This document shows, in pieces, positions 1 through 6,636 of a stretch of DNA of 10,128 nucleotides. The stretch covers positions 1 through 10,128 of the forward strand of contig JBBRMT010000167.1 of assembly GCA_038230695.1 (NCBI GenBank), read 5' to 3'. The stretch's first letter is position 1. Each line of letters opens with the position of its first letter. The position numbers and the translations under genes were made by a program. The notes below the pieces were generated by a model, which was not told the DNA's origin, did no database searches, and saw nothing but the letters and a program-made list of their open reading frames with translations. Source of the stretch: QHBQ01 sp038230695. GTDB lineage: Bacteria; Chloroflexota; Chloroflexia; QHBQ01.

Positions 1-26
1 GACGAATCGCAAACGCCTACGTGAAG

Positions 27-917
27 CTAGCGACTGGTGAAGCTGATCAGAAACACAATCACCATGCCGGAGATACCCACCAGGGTGAACTCCACCACCG
101 CCCTCCCGTTGAGGCTGCCGCTGATATAGAGCGACATCAGCCCGACCACGACGTAGAAACCCAGCAGTAGGAACATCCCCCCCACCAGCGCGGAGACCGG
201 CCAGTAGTTGAGCGCCCAGGTAACTTCCGCCAACAGCAGGCCCGCACTGAGGGCGAGGATGAGGGCGCGGCGGCGCAGGGCGGCAGCCGCATCGGGGGCG
301 AAACGGCCCACGCCGGTGCCAAGCACGCCGTAACCGAGGCCGCTACTGCGGGTAAAGATTTCATACGACAGCAGGGCAGTCACCGCCAACACTATTGGCG
401 AGGAAATGAGGCTGCGTTGCTTGGCATAGTAGATTGAGCCGAACAGGGCAAAGGCGGTCAGGTAGGCGATCAGGTTGAGGCCGAGCGTGGCGATGCCGAA
501 GTATTGATCCTGTGCGTCGAGGCTGTGATACTGGGCGATGAACACCAGGGTGAGCGCGACGGCGGTAATCACCAGAATGAGCGCAACCACCGCGAAATCG
601 GCAAAGATGGGCAGGAAGAGGGCTGCGCCGAGGGTGAGCAGCGCGGGCAGCGTCCAGTAGCGGGGGGCAAACTCTAGCGTCAGCTTGCCAATATGCAGGC
701 GAGGAAACGGCCAAAGTTGGGTATGGGGATGGGCGTGAACCGTGCCCTCCACCCCTAGCGCGGCGACCACTAGCAGCAGCGCGACGATGATCCAAAACAG
801 CGGCACCCCCAGCAGCACGCCTGGCAGCGACAACACGCCGCCTTGTTGAACCAACAGGGTAAGGCCGAGGCCCAGCATGATGACCACCACAACGGTGATG
901 ATTCGTTCGAGGCGCAT
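27..917 (-). CDS. Uncharacterised nine-helix integral membrane protein
   Basis: I do not recognise this 296-residue family. Hydrophobic segments that look membrane-spanning fall near residues 6-23, 32-56, 88-104, 107-128, 143-163, 172-187, 216-234, 238-264 and 273-293, with a charged stretch ARRR-like around 212-217 and a His-rich loop HAHPH at 61-65. There is no catalytic motif, signal cleavage site or soluble domain. The ATG (917-915) shares one base with the TGA of the upstream dehydrogenase (TGATG), and no good Shine-Dalgarno site precedes it, so translation is probably coupled to that gene. The stop is TAG at 29-27, leaving only 26 bases to the window edge. The link to a UDP-sugar dehydrogenase suggests a role in envelope polysaccharide export or assembly, but that is inference from position only; it lacks a visible flippase or polymerase signature. 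Confidence 0.8.
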   Translation of the reverse strand: MRLERIITVVVVIMLGLGLTLLVQQGGVLSLPGVLLGVPLFWIIVALLLVVAALGVEGTVHAHPHTQLWPFPRLHIGKLTLEFAPRYWTLPALLTLGAALFLPIFADFAVVALILVITAVALTLVFIAQYHSLDAQDQYFGIATLGLNLIAYLTAFALFGSIYYAKQRSLISSPIVLAVTALLSYEIFTRSSGLGYGVLGTGVGRFAPDAAAALRRRALILALSAGLLLAEVTWALNYWPVSALVGGMFLLLGFYVVVGLMSLYISGSLNGRAVVEFTLVGISGMVIVFLISFTSR

Positions 918-2251
918 CAGAGTGGCACAATCTTGTCGCCCGCGCCCTGGCGCACGGCGCGGGTAGCGTTGCGGGTATCCACCACCAGCTTGCTGGCGGC
1001 CACGATGCTATCCCAGTTGTAGCTGCTATGATCGGTGACGATCAGGACGCAATCGTAATCAGCAAGATGGTCGAGACTGACACTGGAGATCGCTTCAGCT
1101 TCCGCCGCACCCACCTGATGCTCGGCCAGATGCAGGGTGGGGATGTAGGGGTCGTTGTAATCCACCTGCGCCCCCTTCGTCCGCAGCAACTGGATGATTG
1201 CGAGGGCGGGCGACTCGCGTAGGTCGTCAATATCGCGCTTGTAGGCCACACCGAGGATGAGGATGCGTGCGCCGTTGAGGCACTGGCGGCGGTCGTTGAG
1301 CGCATCGGCCACTTTGTTGACCACGTATAGCGGCATGGTATCGTTGATTTCGCCCGCCAGTTCGATGAAGCGAGCTGCCCCGCCAATCATCTTCATTTTC
1401 CAGGAGAGATACATGGGGTCAACCGGGATGCAATGGCCGCCAATGCCGGGGCCGGGGTAGTGCGCCATGAAGCCGAACGGCTTGGTTGCGGCAGCGGCAA
1501 TCACCTCCCACACGTCCACGCCCAGCCGGTCACACATCATCGCCACCTCATTGACCAGGCTGATGTTGACCAGGCGAAAGGTGTTTTCCAGCAGCTTAGT
1601 CATCTCCGCCGCTTTGGTGCTGGAGACTGGCACTGTGCTATCAACCGCGCTGGCGTATAGCGCCTGAGCCAGTTCGGTGCAGACGGGAGTCGCGCCGCCA
1701 ATCACTTTGGGGATGGTGCGAGTGTTGTAGTTCTGGTTGGCGGGGTCTACCCGCTCCGGTGAGGTAGCGATAAAGAAATCCTCGCCCACCTGATAGCCGA
1801 GGGCAGTTAGGCGGGGCAGAATAAGCTCGTCGGTGGTGCCAGGATAGGTGGTACTCTCCAGCACCACTAGCTTGCCGGGGACGAAGTTGGCGGCGATGCT
1901 GTCGGCGGCGCTGATCACGTAGCCCAGATCGGGGTCGCGGGTCTGGTTCAGCGGGGTAGGTACACAAATGCTGATGGTATCGGCATTATGCAGCATGGCT
2001 GGATCGCTAGTGGCGGTCAGCCGCCCCTCTTTGACCAGCGCGGCGAGGGTCTCGTCTGGTACGTCCTTGATGTAACTCTGGCCCGCATTGATGGCGGCGA
2101 CCTTGGCCTCGCTAAGATCCACCCCAATGACATGGAAGCCGCTGCGGGCGAATTCGACTGCCAACGGCAGGCCCACATAACCGAGGCCGAGGACGGCGAC
2201 AATGGCGGTGCGCTCTTCAATCTTCGTTTTAAGTGCAGTATAGTGCGACAA
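917..2251 (-). CDS. UDP-N-acetylglucosamine/mannosamine-type 6-dehydrogenase (WbpA/WecC family)
   Basis: This cytoplasmic enzyme oxidises C6 of a UDP-hexose(-NAc) to the uronate with two NAD+, feeding capsule, exopolysaccharide or glycan synthesis. Counted from the TTG at 2251 the protein has 444 residues, normal for the family. Visible are the Rossmann loop G22-L-G-Y-V-G27, the CVPTPL segment (96-101), the ESTTYPGTT stretch (132-140), SPERVDP (164-170), catalytic K219 and N223 in KLLEN, and the nucleophile C274 in GGHCIPVDP. The C-terminal UDP-binding domain begins around 325 with the ILGVAYK motif (331-338). The YPGTT and KPFGF-MAHYPGPGIGGHC segments favour the WbpA-like UDP-GlcNAc clade over UDP-glucose dehydrogenase; the exact substrate is inferred. 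The TTG start is chosen because AGGAGG lies at 2267-2262, ten bases upstream; an ATG at 2305 would lie inside the promoter palindrome and would add 18 residues that look unlike protein. Confidence 0.93.
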   Translation of the reverse strand: MSHYTALKTKIEERTAIVAVLGLGYVGLPLAVEFARSGFHVIGVDLSEAKVAAINAGQSYIKDVPDETLAALVKEGRLTATSDPAMLHNADTISICVPTPLNQTRDPDLGYVISAADSIAANFVPGKLVVLESTTYPGTTDELILPRLTALGYQVGEDFFIATSPERVDPANQNYNTRTIPKVIGGATPVCTELAQALYASAVDSTVPVSSTKAAEMTKLLENTFRLVNISLVNEVAMMCDRLGVDVWEVIAAAATKPFGFMAHYPGPGIGGHCIPVDPMYLSWKMKMIGGAARFIELAGEINDTMPLYVVNKVADALNDRRQCLNGARILILGVAYKRDIDDLRESPALAIIQLLRTKGAQVDYNDPYIPTLHLAEHQVGAAEAEAISSVSLDHLADYDCVLIVTDHSSYNWDSIVAASKLVVDTRNATRAVRQGAGDKIVPL

Positions 2252-2270
2252 GTAAGCAATTCCTCCTAAG

Positions 2271-2307
2271 TAATGGGGCAGCGGGCAAAGCGTCCGCTGC
2301 CCCATTA
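2271..2307. promoter_or_regulatory. Perfect 14-bp inverted repeat over the dehydrogenase promoter (possible operator)
   Basis: The arms TAATGGGGCAGCGG (2271-2284) and its exact complement (2294-2307) flank a 9-base centre. The right arm covers most of the minus-strand -10 hexamer (2309-2304) and the expected start point near 2297. Transcripts from that promoter would carry only part of the dyad, so a DNA operator is more likely than an RNA hairpin for this promoter; read-through RNA could form the full hairpin. Confidence 0.6.
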
Positions 2308-2333
2308 TCGCATTTGTGGGGAATTGCTGTCAA
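2304..2333 (-). promoter_or_regulatory. Promoter of the dehydrogenase/membrane-protein operon
   Basis: On the minus strand a perfect -35 TTGACA (2333-2328) is followed after 18 bases by -10 GATAAT (2309-2304), preceded by an extended TGC element. Transcription should start near 2297, giving a leader of about 46 bases that ends in AGGAGG and the TTG start at 2251. The promoter lies directly behind the terminator of the upstream stalk-protein gene. Confidence 0.65.
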
Positions 2334-2339
2334 CCAACA

Positions 2340-2368
2340 AAAGCCTCTCCCTGGCTGGGAGAGGCTTT
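2340..2368 (-). terminator. Rho-independent terminator of the LPXTG stalk-protein gene
   Basis: A perfect 12-bp stem (2340-2351 with 2357-2368) closes a 5-base loop. Read on the minus strand the stem ends in CTTTTGTTGG, a short U-rich tail, about 90 bases after the stop codon of the gene ending at 2455. On the plus strand the tail is CTTTGGCG, so minus-strand use is favoured. The core CCTCTCCC...GGGAGAGG resembles palindromes that recur between genes in many bacteria. Confidence 0.75.
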
Positions 2369-2454
2369 GGCGCGGATTACGTGCTAACTTGGTAGGCACT
2401 TTGTGGTAAGGCGAGATTTCTCTCACAAACCCTCGCTGGGGGCTTTTTACATTA

Positions 2455-4101
2455 CTACGCCCGATTGCGGCGGGTGGCCTGGTTGAGAACAACCGCGCCG
2501 ATGCAGATTAGGCAGAGGCCGAGCAGGATGAAGGCCAGCAGCGCGTCGCCGCTGAATAGACCCTGAGAGCCAGCGCCAGTGGTGGGCAGCTTCGGCGGCC
2601 TGCGTGCGCCTAGCCCCTCAGTCTGGTCAAATGGGGTGGGGGTTGCGCCTAGACCCTCAGTTTGATTGATAGGCGTATCGGTGGGGCCACCCTGCAAGCT
2701 GGGGGTGGTCGGCGAGGGCTGCACCGGGGCAATTGGTGTGTTGGTTGGCGACACTGGTGTATTGGTTGGAGCAACCGGCGTATTGGTGGGCGGCACAGGC
2801 GTGTTGGTCGGTGCAACCGGCGTGTTGGTCGGAGTTGCCTGGCGGTGGCTGGTTGGCGTATTCGTCGGCGTGCTGGTTGGAGCAACCGGCGTATTAGTGG
2901 GCGTGTTAGTTGGCGACGCAGGCGTGTTGGTCGGAGTGTTAGTTGGCAGCACCGGCGTGTTGGTTGGCGTGTTAGTTGGCGTATTCGTCGGCGCAGTGGT
3001 AGCGGTAGCGCCGCCCACTGTCTGAGTCGGGGCCGGGGTGTTGGTTGGCGTAGCCGTTACCGTATTCGTCGGCGTAAATGTCGCAATTTCAGTTGGCGTG
3101 TTAGTCGGCGAATTAGTCGGGGTGTTGGTTGCGGTTGGCGTGTTCGTCGGGGTATGAGTTGCAGTTGGCGTATTCGTCGGGGTATGAGTTGCAGTTGGCG
3201 TATTCGTCGGCGTATGCGTCGCAGTTGGCGAATTAGTTGGCGTGTTGGTTGCGGTTGGCGTGTTCGTCGCGGTATGAGTTGCGGTTGGCGTATTCGTCGG
3301 GGTGTTGGTTGGCGTGTTGGTTGCGGTTGGCGTGTTGGTCGGAGTGTTGGTTGGGGTGTTGGTTGCCGTCGGCGCGTCGGTCGGAGTGTTGGTTGGCGTG
3401 TCTGTCGGAGTGTTGGTTGGCGTGTTGGTAGGGGTTGGGGTCGGCGCAGCGCAGACCATGAACTCCTCTATAGCCTCAGCTTCATACAGACTGCCGCCCT
3501 CCATCGAGTAGTAATCGAGGGTAATGTAGTAGCTACCCACGGGCGCACCCGCTGCAGGGGTCCATTGGTCAGAGCCGCTAACCGGGCTATATTGGCCGGG
3601 ATAGTGGCTGCCTATCTGCTCGACAATCGGGCCGTAGACGGTATGGTTGTTTGGATCGGTTATGAAGTAATTATAGTGGGTGCCGGTTGTATCGAAGTTG
3701 ATAATCCAGGAAAAGTGTTCGATTTGTGAGCCGTCGTTGTAGATGCACTGGGGAGGAGCAGGGTTCGGCGAGAGGTAGATCGAGCCGGTAAATGGCCTTT
3801 TGGAGCCTTGCTTGACCCCATTGCCCTTTGCGCCGCCGGATACGCCGCCGCTGCCGCCCTTGTGGCCGGAGGTATCTCCCCCACCCTGGCTGCCACCGCT
3901 GCCTTTGTTGCCGCTGCCGGTTGTAGCTGCGCCCTTGCCGCCTGCGACCGCCGCGCTGCCACTCTGGGGAGTAACTTGTGACGCAGATTGGCCGCTAGCT
4001 GTAGGCGCAGTCAGGAAGATGCCGCCCAGCAGTTGAGCGGTTAGCAGAATCAGGATGGACACTCTCGTGAGCAGCCCGCTGTGGTTAGAGTTCATAAACA
4101 C
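2455..4101 (-). CDS. Secreted LPXTG-type surface protein with TNTP-repeat stalk
   Basis: This is a predicted cell-surface protein of 548 residues. Numbering from the ATG at 4095, there is a signal peptide (positive R11, hydrophobic 12-29, likely cleavage around 33-37), a Gly/Ser/Lys-rich linker (about 42-100), a beta-rich domain (101-217) with C117 and C215 placed to form a disulfide, a Thr/Pro/Asn stalk (about 218-465) of TNTP units, and a sortase-type tail: LPTTG (503-507, bases 2589-2575), a hydrophobic segment (515-538) and a basic end ATRRNRA. The architecture matches proteins covalently anchored by a sortase; none is encoded in this window. The GTG at 4101 is preferred because AAGGAG (4115-4110) lies eight bases upstream; the in-frame ATG at 4095 is the alternative, and the farther ATG at 4167 would put 22 non-signal residues in front. 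The beta domain's ligand is unknown. Confidence 0.85.
   Translation of the reverse strand: MFMNSNHSGLLTRVSILILLTAQLLGGIFLTAPTASGQSASQVTPQSGSAAVAGGKGAATTGSGNKGSGGSQGGGDTSGHKGGSGGVSGGAKGNGVKQGSKRPFTGSIYLSPNPAPPQCIYNDGSQIEHFSWIINFDTTGTHYNYFITDPNNHTVYGPIVEQIGSHYPGQYSPVSGSDQWTPAAGAPVGSYYITLDYYSMEGGSLYEAEAIEEFMVCAAPTPTPTNTPTNTPTDTPTNTPTDAPTATNTPTNTPTNTPTATNTPTNTPTNTPTATHTATNTPTATNTPTNSPTATHTPTNTPTATHTPTNTPTATHTPTNTPTATNTPTNSPTNTPTEIATFTPTNTVTATPTNTPAPTQTVGGATATTAPTNTPTNTPTNTPVLPTNTPTNTPASPTNTPTNTPVAPTSTPTNTPTSHRQATPTNTPVAPTNTPVPPTNTPVAPTNTPVSPTNTPIAPVQPSPTTPSLQGGPTDTPINQTEGLGATPTPFDQTEGLGARRPPKLPTTGAGSQGLFSGDALLAFILLGLCLICIGAVVLNQATRRNRA
2606..2664. repeat. Imperfect 20-bp direct repeat encoding two QTEGLGA motifs
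   Basis: Near-identical stretches at 2606-2625 and 2645-2664 are 39 bases (13 codons) apart and encode the two copies of QTEGLGA just before the LPTTG anchor. The in-frame spacing points to a small internal duplication in the stalk-protein gene. Confidence 0.7.
2716..3443. repeat. In-gene 12-bp repeat array encoding the TNTP stalk
   Basis: About 730 bases of degenerate 12-bp units encode Thr-Asn-Thr-Pro and variants (TATNTP, TATHTP, VAPTNTP). The right-hand part (near 3040-3440) is the purer TNTP/TAT-TP form, while the left-hand part is interspersed with APV/VPP/VSP hexads and one SHRQA interruption near 2845. The repeats stay in frame, so copy number can change stalk length without breaking the gene. 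It mimics a CRISPR or minisatellite at DNA level but is coding sequence. Confidence 0.9.
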
Positions 4102-4193
4102 GTTGTAATCTCCTTTTTGTTCGGTTGAAACGTTTGCCTCATTGTCCAGGTAGGAAATAAGTACCATGACTACCTAGTACCTAAGTCCCGTTA

Positions 4194-4222
4194 ATTCTAA
4201 CAATATTTTACGTATAAAGCAA
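4194..4222 (-). promoter_or_regulatory. Promoter of the LPXTG stalk-protein gene
   Basis: On the minus strand TTGCTT (4222-4217), a 17-base spacer and TAGAAT (4199-4194) with an extended TGT form a good promoter, with a start expected near 4187 and a leader of about 86 bases. The area is an AT-rich island. It contains a 9-bp direct repeat CAATATTTT (4201-4209 and 4220-4228, plus-strand reading) that overlaps the spacer and the -35 box, a possible binding site. Confidence 0.6.
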
Positions 4223-4260
4223 TATTTTGTTATGCTTCTTTGAGGGCTATTTTCGCTGTT

Positions 4261-4343
4261 TTGGTAAGGTATTGGTAAAGAGTCGGTAATGAATTGGTAA
4301 GGTTGGGCAGTTTATCGGCAATTGGTAAGGTTTTGGTAAGGTT
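4261..4343. promoter_or_regulatory. Phased TTGGTAA direct-repeat array, likely response-regulator site
   Basis: TTGGTAA or one-mismatch copies begin at 4261, 4272, 4283, 4294, 4322 and 4333: four in exact 11-bp steps, a 28-base gap, then two more 11 bp apart. Several are extended to TTGGTAAGGT. Direct repeats spaced one helical turn apart are how PhoB/OmpR-family winged-helix regulators bind side by side. The array sits between two divergent promoters, about 26 bases upstream of the rightward -35 and about 39 bases upstream of the leftward one, so it could control either or both. The regulator is not encoded here. Confidence 0.6.
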
Positions 4344-4368
4344 GACAGGCACAAACGTGCCACACGGT

Positions 4369-4398
4369 TTGACGCTGAGGGCTGTGCCATGCTAAACT
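4369..4398 (+). promoter_or_regulatory. Promoter of the phosphofructokinase operon
   Basis: TTGACG (4369-4374), an 18-base spacer and an extended -10 TGC-TAAACT (hexamer 4393-4398) predict a start near 4405 and a leader of about 37 bases before the TTG at 4442. A small dyad GGCAC-AAAC-GTGCC (4348-4361) lies just upstream of the -35 and could be an operator half or a chance palindrome. Confidence 0.5.
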
Positions 4399-4441
4399 AT
4401 GCTGCAACGCAATATTGGTAACAAGGAATGGGGAACGGAGC

Positions 4442-5650
4442 TTGGCAGAGATAAGCGGCAATGCGCTGGTCGCTCAATCGGGCGGCGGCACTGTGGCAAT
4501 CAATCGCAGCCTGGTGGGGGTAGTGCAGGCGGCGCTGGCTGCGCCAGATATAGCGAAGGTATACGGCGCGTGGTATGGGATTATGGGTGTGCTGGGGCAG
4601 GTGGAGCAACCGTGGCTCGACTTTGGCAATGTGGCCGCCGCTACACTCGACGGTCTGCGCGACACCCCTGGCCCCGCGCTCGGCTCGTGCCGCTACAAGG
4701 TGAAAGCGGCTGATGAAAGGATTGCGCTGGACAACCTGATCGCCCAGAATGTGCGCTATTTCTTCTACATCGGCGGCAACGACTCGGCGGTCACTGCTCA
4801 CCACTTGCAGCAACTGGCCGATGGCGAGGGCTACGATCTGCGCGTTGTCAGCGTGCCGAAGACGATTGACAACGACCTGCCAGTTACCGATCACTGCCCC
4901 GGTTATGGCAGCGCAGCGCGGCAACTGGCAATCATCAGCCAGGATCTCGACCTCGATGCCTGGGCGATGCGAACAGTAGAGCCGGTGCGCCTCCTTATCG
5001 TGAAGGGGCGCAACAGCGGTTGGCTGGCGGGCGCGGCGGCGTTGCTGCGAACCGACGAGCGGCGTGGCCCCCACCTTATCTATCTGCCGGAGCGCACCTT
5101 CGATGAGGGCTGCTTTCTTGCCGATCTAGAAGGGTGCATCAAGCGAAATGGCTATGCTGTCGCGGTGGTGGCTGAGACGGTGCTGGATGCGACAGGCCAG
5201 ACTATCGGGGCAAGCGGCGGCGGGTTCACCGATGCTTTCGGCCATCGCTACGTGGAGGGGTTGGGCCAGTACCTAAAGTCGCTGGTGGAGCAGCGGCTGG
5301 GAGTGCGTACCCGCTTCGATCAACCCGGCTCGACCCAGAAGACGGCGATGGCCTATGCCAGCCAGCGCGATCTCGCCGAGGCTGAGATGGCGGGTGCAGC
5401 GGCGGTAACAGCGGCGCTGGCGGGCGCACGCGGGCAGATGGTCACGCTGCTACGCGAGGGCAACGGCGAACACTACGCCTGCTCCGCTGGCCTGACTGAT
5501 CTGGCGAACATCGCCGCTCAGGAGCGCGTCCTGCCCTCCGAGTACATCAACGCGGCGGGCAACGGCGTAACTCCCGCCTTCGCCACCTATGCCCTGCCCC
5601 TGATCTCCTCGCCCACTGACCCGCTGCCGCATTACGTTACGCTGCGCTAA
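4442..5650 (+). CDS. pfp: Pyrophosphate-type 6-phosphofructokinase
   Basis: The enzyme phosphorylates fructose 6-phosphate to fructose 1,6-bisphosphate in the cytoplasm; with PPi as donor the step is reversible and serves glycolysis and gluconeogenesis. Of 402 residues from the TTG at 4442, the phosphate loop is AQSGGGT (11-17), GGND (111-114) places Asp where ATP enzymes have Gly, and PKTIDND (139-145) has Lys where ATP enzymes have Gly; both changes are the classical marks of PPi use. The catalytic Asp lies in TIDND (143). The substrate motif usually written MGR reads KGR here (188-190), which is typical enough of divergent long-type members but worth noting. The TTG start is chosen because MAEISGNALVAQSGG matches the usual family N-terminus and purine-rich GGGGAA lies upstream; a TTG at 4415 would add nine residues. 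It is the first gene of the operon. Confidence 0.9.
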   Translation: MAEISGNALVAQSGGGTVAINRSLVGVVQAALAAPDIAKVYGAWYGIMGVLGQVEQPWLDFGNVAAATLDGLRDTPGPALGSCRYKVKAADERIALDNLIAQNVRYFFYIGGNDSAVTAHHLQQLADGEGYDLRVVSVPKTIDNDLPVTDHCPGYGSAARQLAIISQDLDLDAWAMRTVEPVRLLIVKGRNSGWLAGAAALLRTDERRGPHLIYLPERTFDEGCFLADLEGCIKRNGYAVAVVAETVLDATGQTIGASGGGFTDAFGHRYVEGLGQYLKSLVEQRLGVRTRFDQPGSTQKTAMAYASQRDLAEAEMAGAAAVTAALAGARGQMVTLLREGNGEHYACSAGLTDLANIAAQERVLPSEYINAAGNGVTPAFATYALPLISSPTDPLPHYVTLR

Positions 5651-5664
5651 TAGAGGAGACTTCT

Positions 5665-6636
5665 TTGCGCGTTCTAATTACCGGCTCTAGCGGACAGATT
5701 GGCACCAACCTTGCCCTGCGCTTGCAGGCGGCGGGTCACGAGGTGTTCGGTGTGGATAAGCGGGCCAACACCTGGAGCGACGGGTTCGAGTATGTGGTGC
5801 AAGACCTGCTGACCAGCACGGCGGCGGGGATGGCTCTAGCCTGGCCCGAGCCTGATGTGGTGGTGCATATGGCGGCCCACGCCAAGGTGCATGAGCTGGT
5901 GAGCCAGCCGCATCGGGCGCTGGAGAACGTGACAATGGCCTTCAACGTGCTGGAATACTGTCGCACCCAGCGCCTGCCGATCGTGTTCGGCAGCAGCCGC
6001 GAGACTTATGGCAACCTGCCCCAGCCGCTGGATAACGTGAGCGAGGAACTAGCGAACTTCATGACCGCTGCCAGCCCTTACTCTGCCTCAAAGCTGGCGG
6101 GCGAGGCGTTCGTCTACGCCTACTCGCGCTGCTACGGCCTACCCTATATCGTGTTCCGCTTCAGCAATGTCTACGGCCGCTACGACGACGACATCGAACG
6201 GATGGAGCGGGTCATCCCCCTGTTTATTCGTAAGGTCCGCAACGGTGAGCCGGTGGTAGTCTATGGCCGCGACAAGCTGCTCGACTTCACCTATGTTGAC
6301 GACTGTGTGGCGGGGGTGATGGCGGGCATCGTTGCGCTGGCTGAGGGGCGGGTAAAGAACGAAACCATGAACCTGGCTTATGGCCGGGGCCACACGCTGG
6401 TCGAACTGGTGCAGATCATTGGCCGCACCCTGAACCTGGAGCCGGATATGCAAATTGGCCCCACCCTGGTTGGCGAAGTGACCCGCTATATCGCCAACAT
6501 CAGTAAGGCGCGGCGGCTGCTCGACTACGCGCCAAATGTAACGCTGGCCGAGGGCATTCCGCTGGCGGTAGCGTGGCAGGACTCTTTCAGGAGTGGGGGT
6601 CGAGGACTGAGGACTGAGACAGAGGCAGGCCAGTGA
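5665..6636 (+). CDS. NAD-dependent epimerase/dehydratase (extended SDR, NDP-sugar type)
   Basis: This 323-residue cytoplasmic enzyme belongs to the UDP-glucose 4-epimerase-like extended SDR family and probably interconverts a nucleotide sugar. It shows the NAD loop G7-SSG-QIG13, an acidic cofactor residue D31 after the second strand, the FGSSRETYG segment (108-116) carrying the catalytic Ser region, and the Y139-SAS-K143 pair. FSNVYGR (about 167-173) and LDFTYVDD (about 208-215) are standard substrate-domain motifs. The substrate cannot be read from sequence. The TTG start is set by GAGGAG at 5653-5658, six bases away, and the gene begins 14 bases after the phosphofructokinase stop. The last roughly 15 residues (from SGGRGLRTETE) come from a low-complexity heptamer repeat and look like an added tail. 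Its GTGA end overlaps the Nudix start. Confidence 0.9.
   Translation: MRVLITGSSGQIGTNLALRLQAAGHEVFGVDKRANTWSDGFEYVVQDLLTSTAAGMALAWPEPDVVVHMAAHAKVHELVSQPHRALENVTMAFNVLEYCRTQRLPIVFGSSRETYGNLPQPLDNVSEELANFMTAASPYSASKLAGEAFVYAYSRCYGLPYIVFRFSNVYGRYDDDIERMERVIPLFIRKVRNGEPVVVYGRDKLLDFTYVDDCVAGVMAGIVALAEGRVKNETMNLAYGRGHTLVELVQIIGRTLNLEPDMQIGPTLVGEVTRYIANISKARRLLDYAPNVTLAEGIPLAVAWQDSFRSGGRGLRTETEAGQ
6602..6618. repeat. Heptamer tandem repeat in the 3' end of the epimerase gene
   Basis: GAGGACT occurs twice in tandem (6602-6615) and runs into a partial third copy (GAGACA). It encodes the GLRTET part of the epimerase tail. Short tandem heptamers of this style (compare cyanobacterial STRR sequences) are usually intergenic, so this may have crept into the coding end. 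Confidence 0.5.

Noticed and set aside
361..930. 189-residue minus-strand open frame rich in Arg, Ala and Pro
   Set aside because: It is an out-of-frame shadow of the nine-helix membrane protein, with typical high-GC composition and no start site.
2252..2305. ATG at 2305 as start of the dehydrogenase
   Set aside because: It lies in the -10/palindrome and upstream of the ribosome binding site that serves the TTG at 2251.
2716..3443. Repeat array as a possible CRISPR
   Set aside because: Units are 12 bp with no unique spacers, and the whole stretch is in frame with a secreted protein.
2662..3729. Long plus-strand open frames rich in GVLVG or WRVRR over the stalk region
   Set aside because: They are complements of the TNTP repeat; periodic 12-bp coding keeps several frames open. 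The minus frame has a signal peptide, anchor, promoter and terminator.
4342..4347. Perfect TTGACA as a -35 for the phosphofructokinase operon
   Set aside because: The expected -10 position (about 4365-4370, CGGTTT) is poor, and the box is partly made by the end of a TTGGTAAGGTT repeat; TTGACG at 4369 has a better partner.
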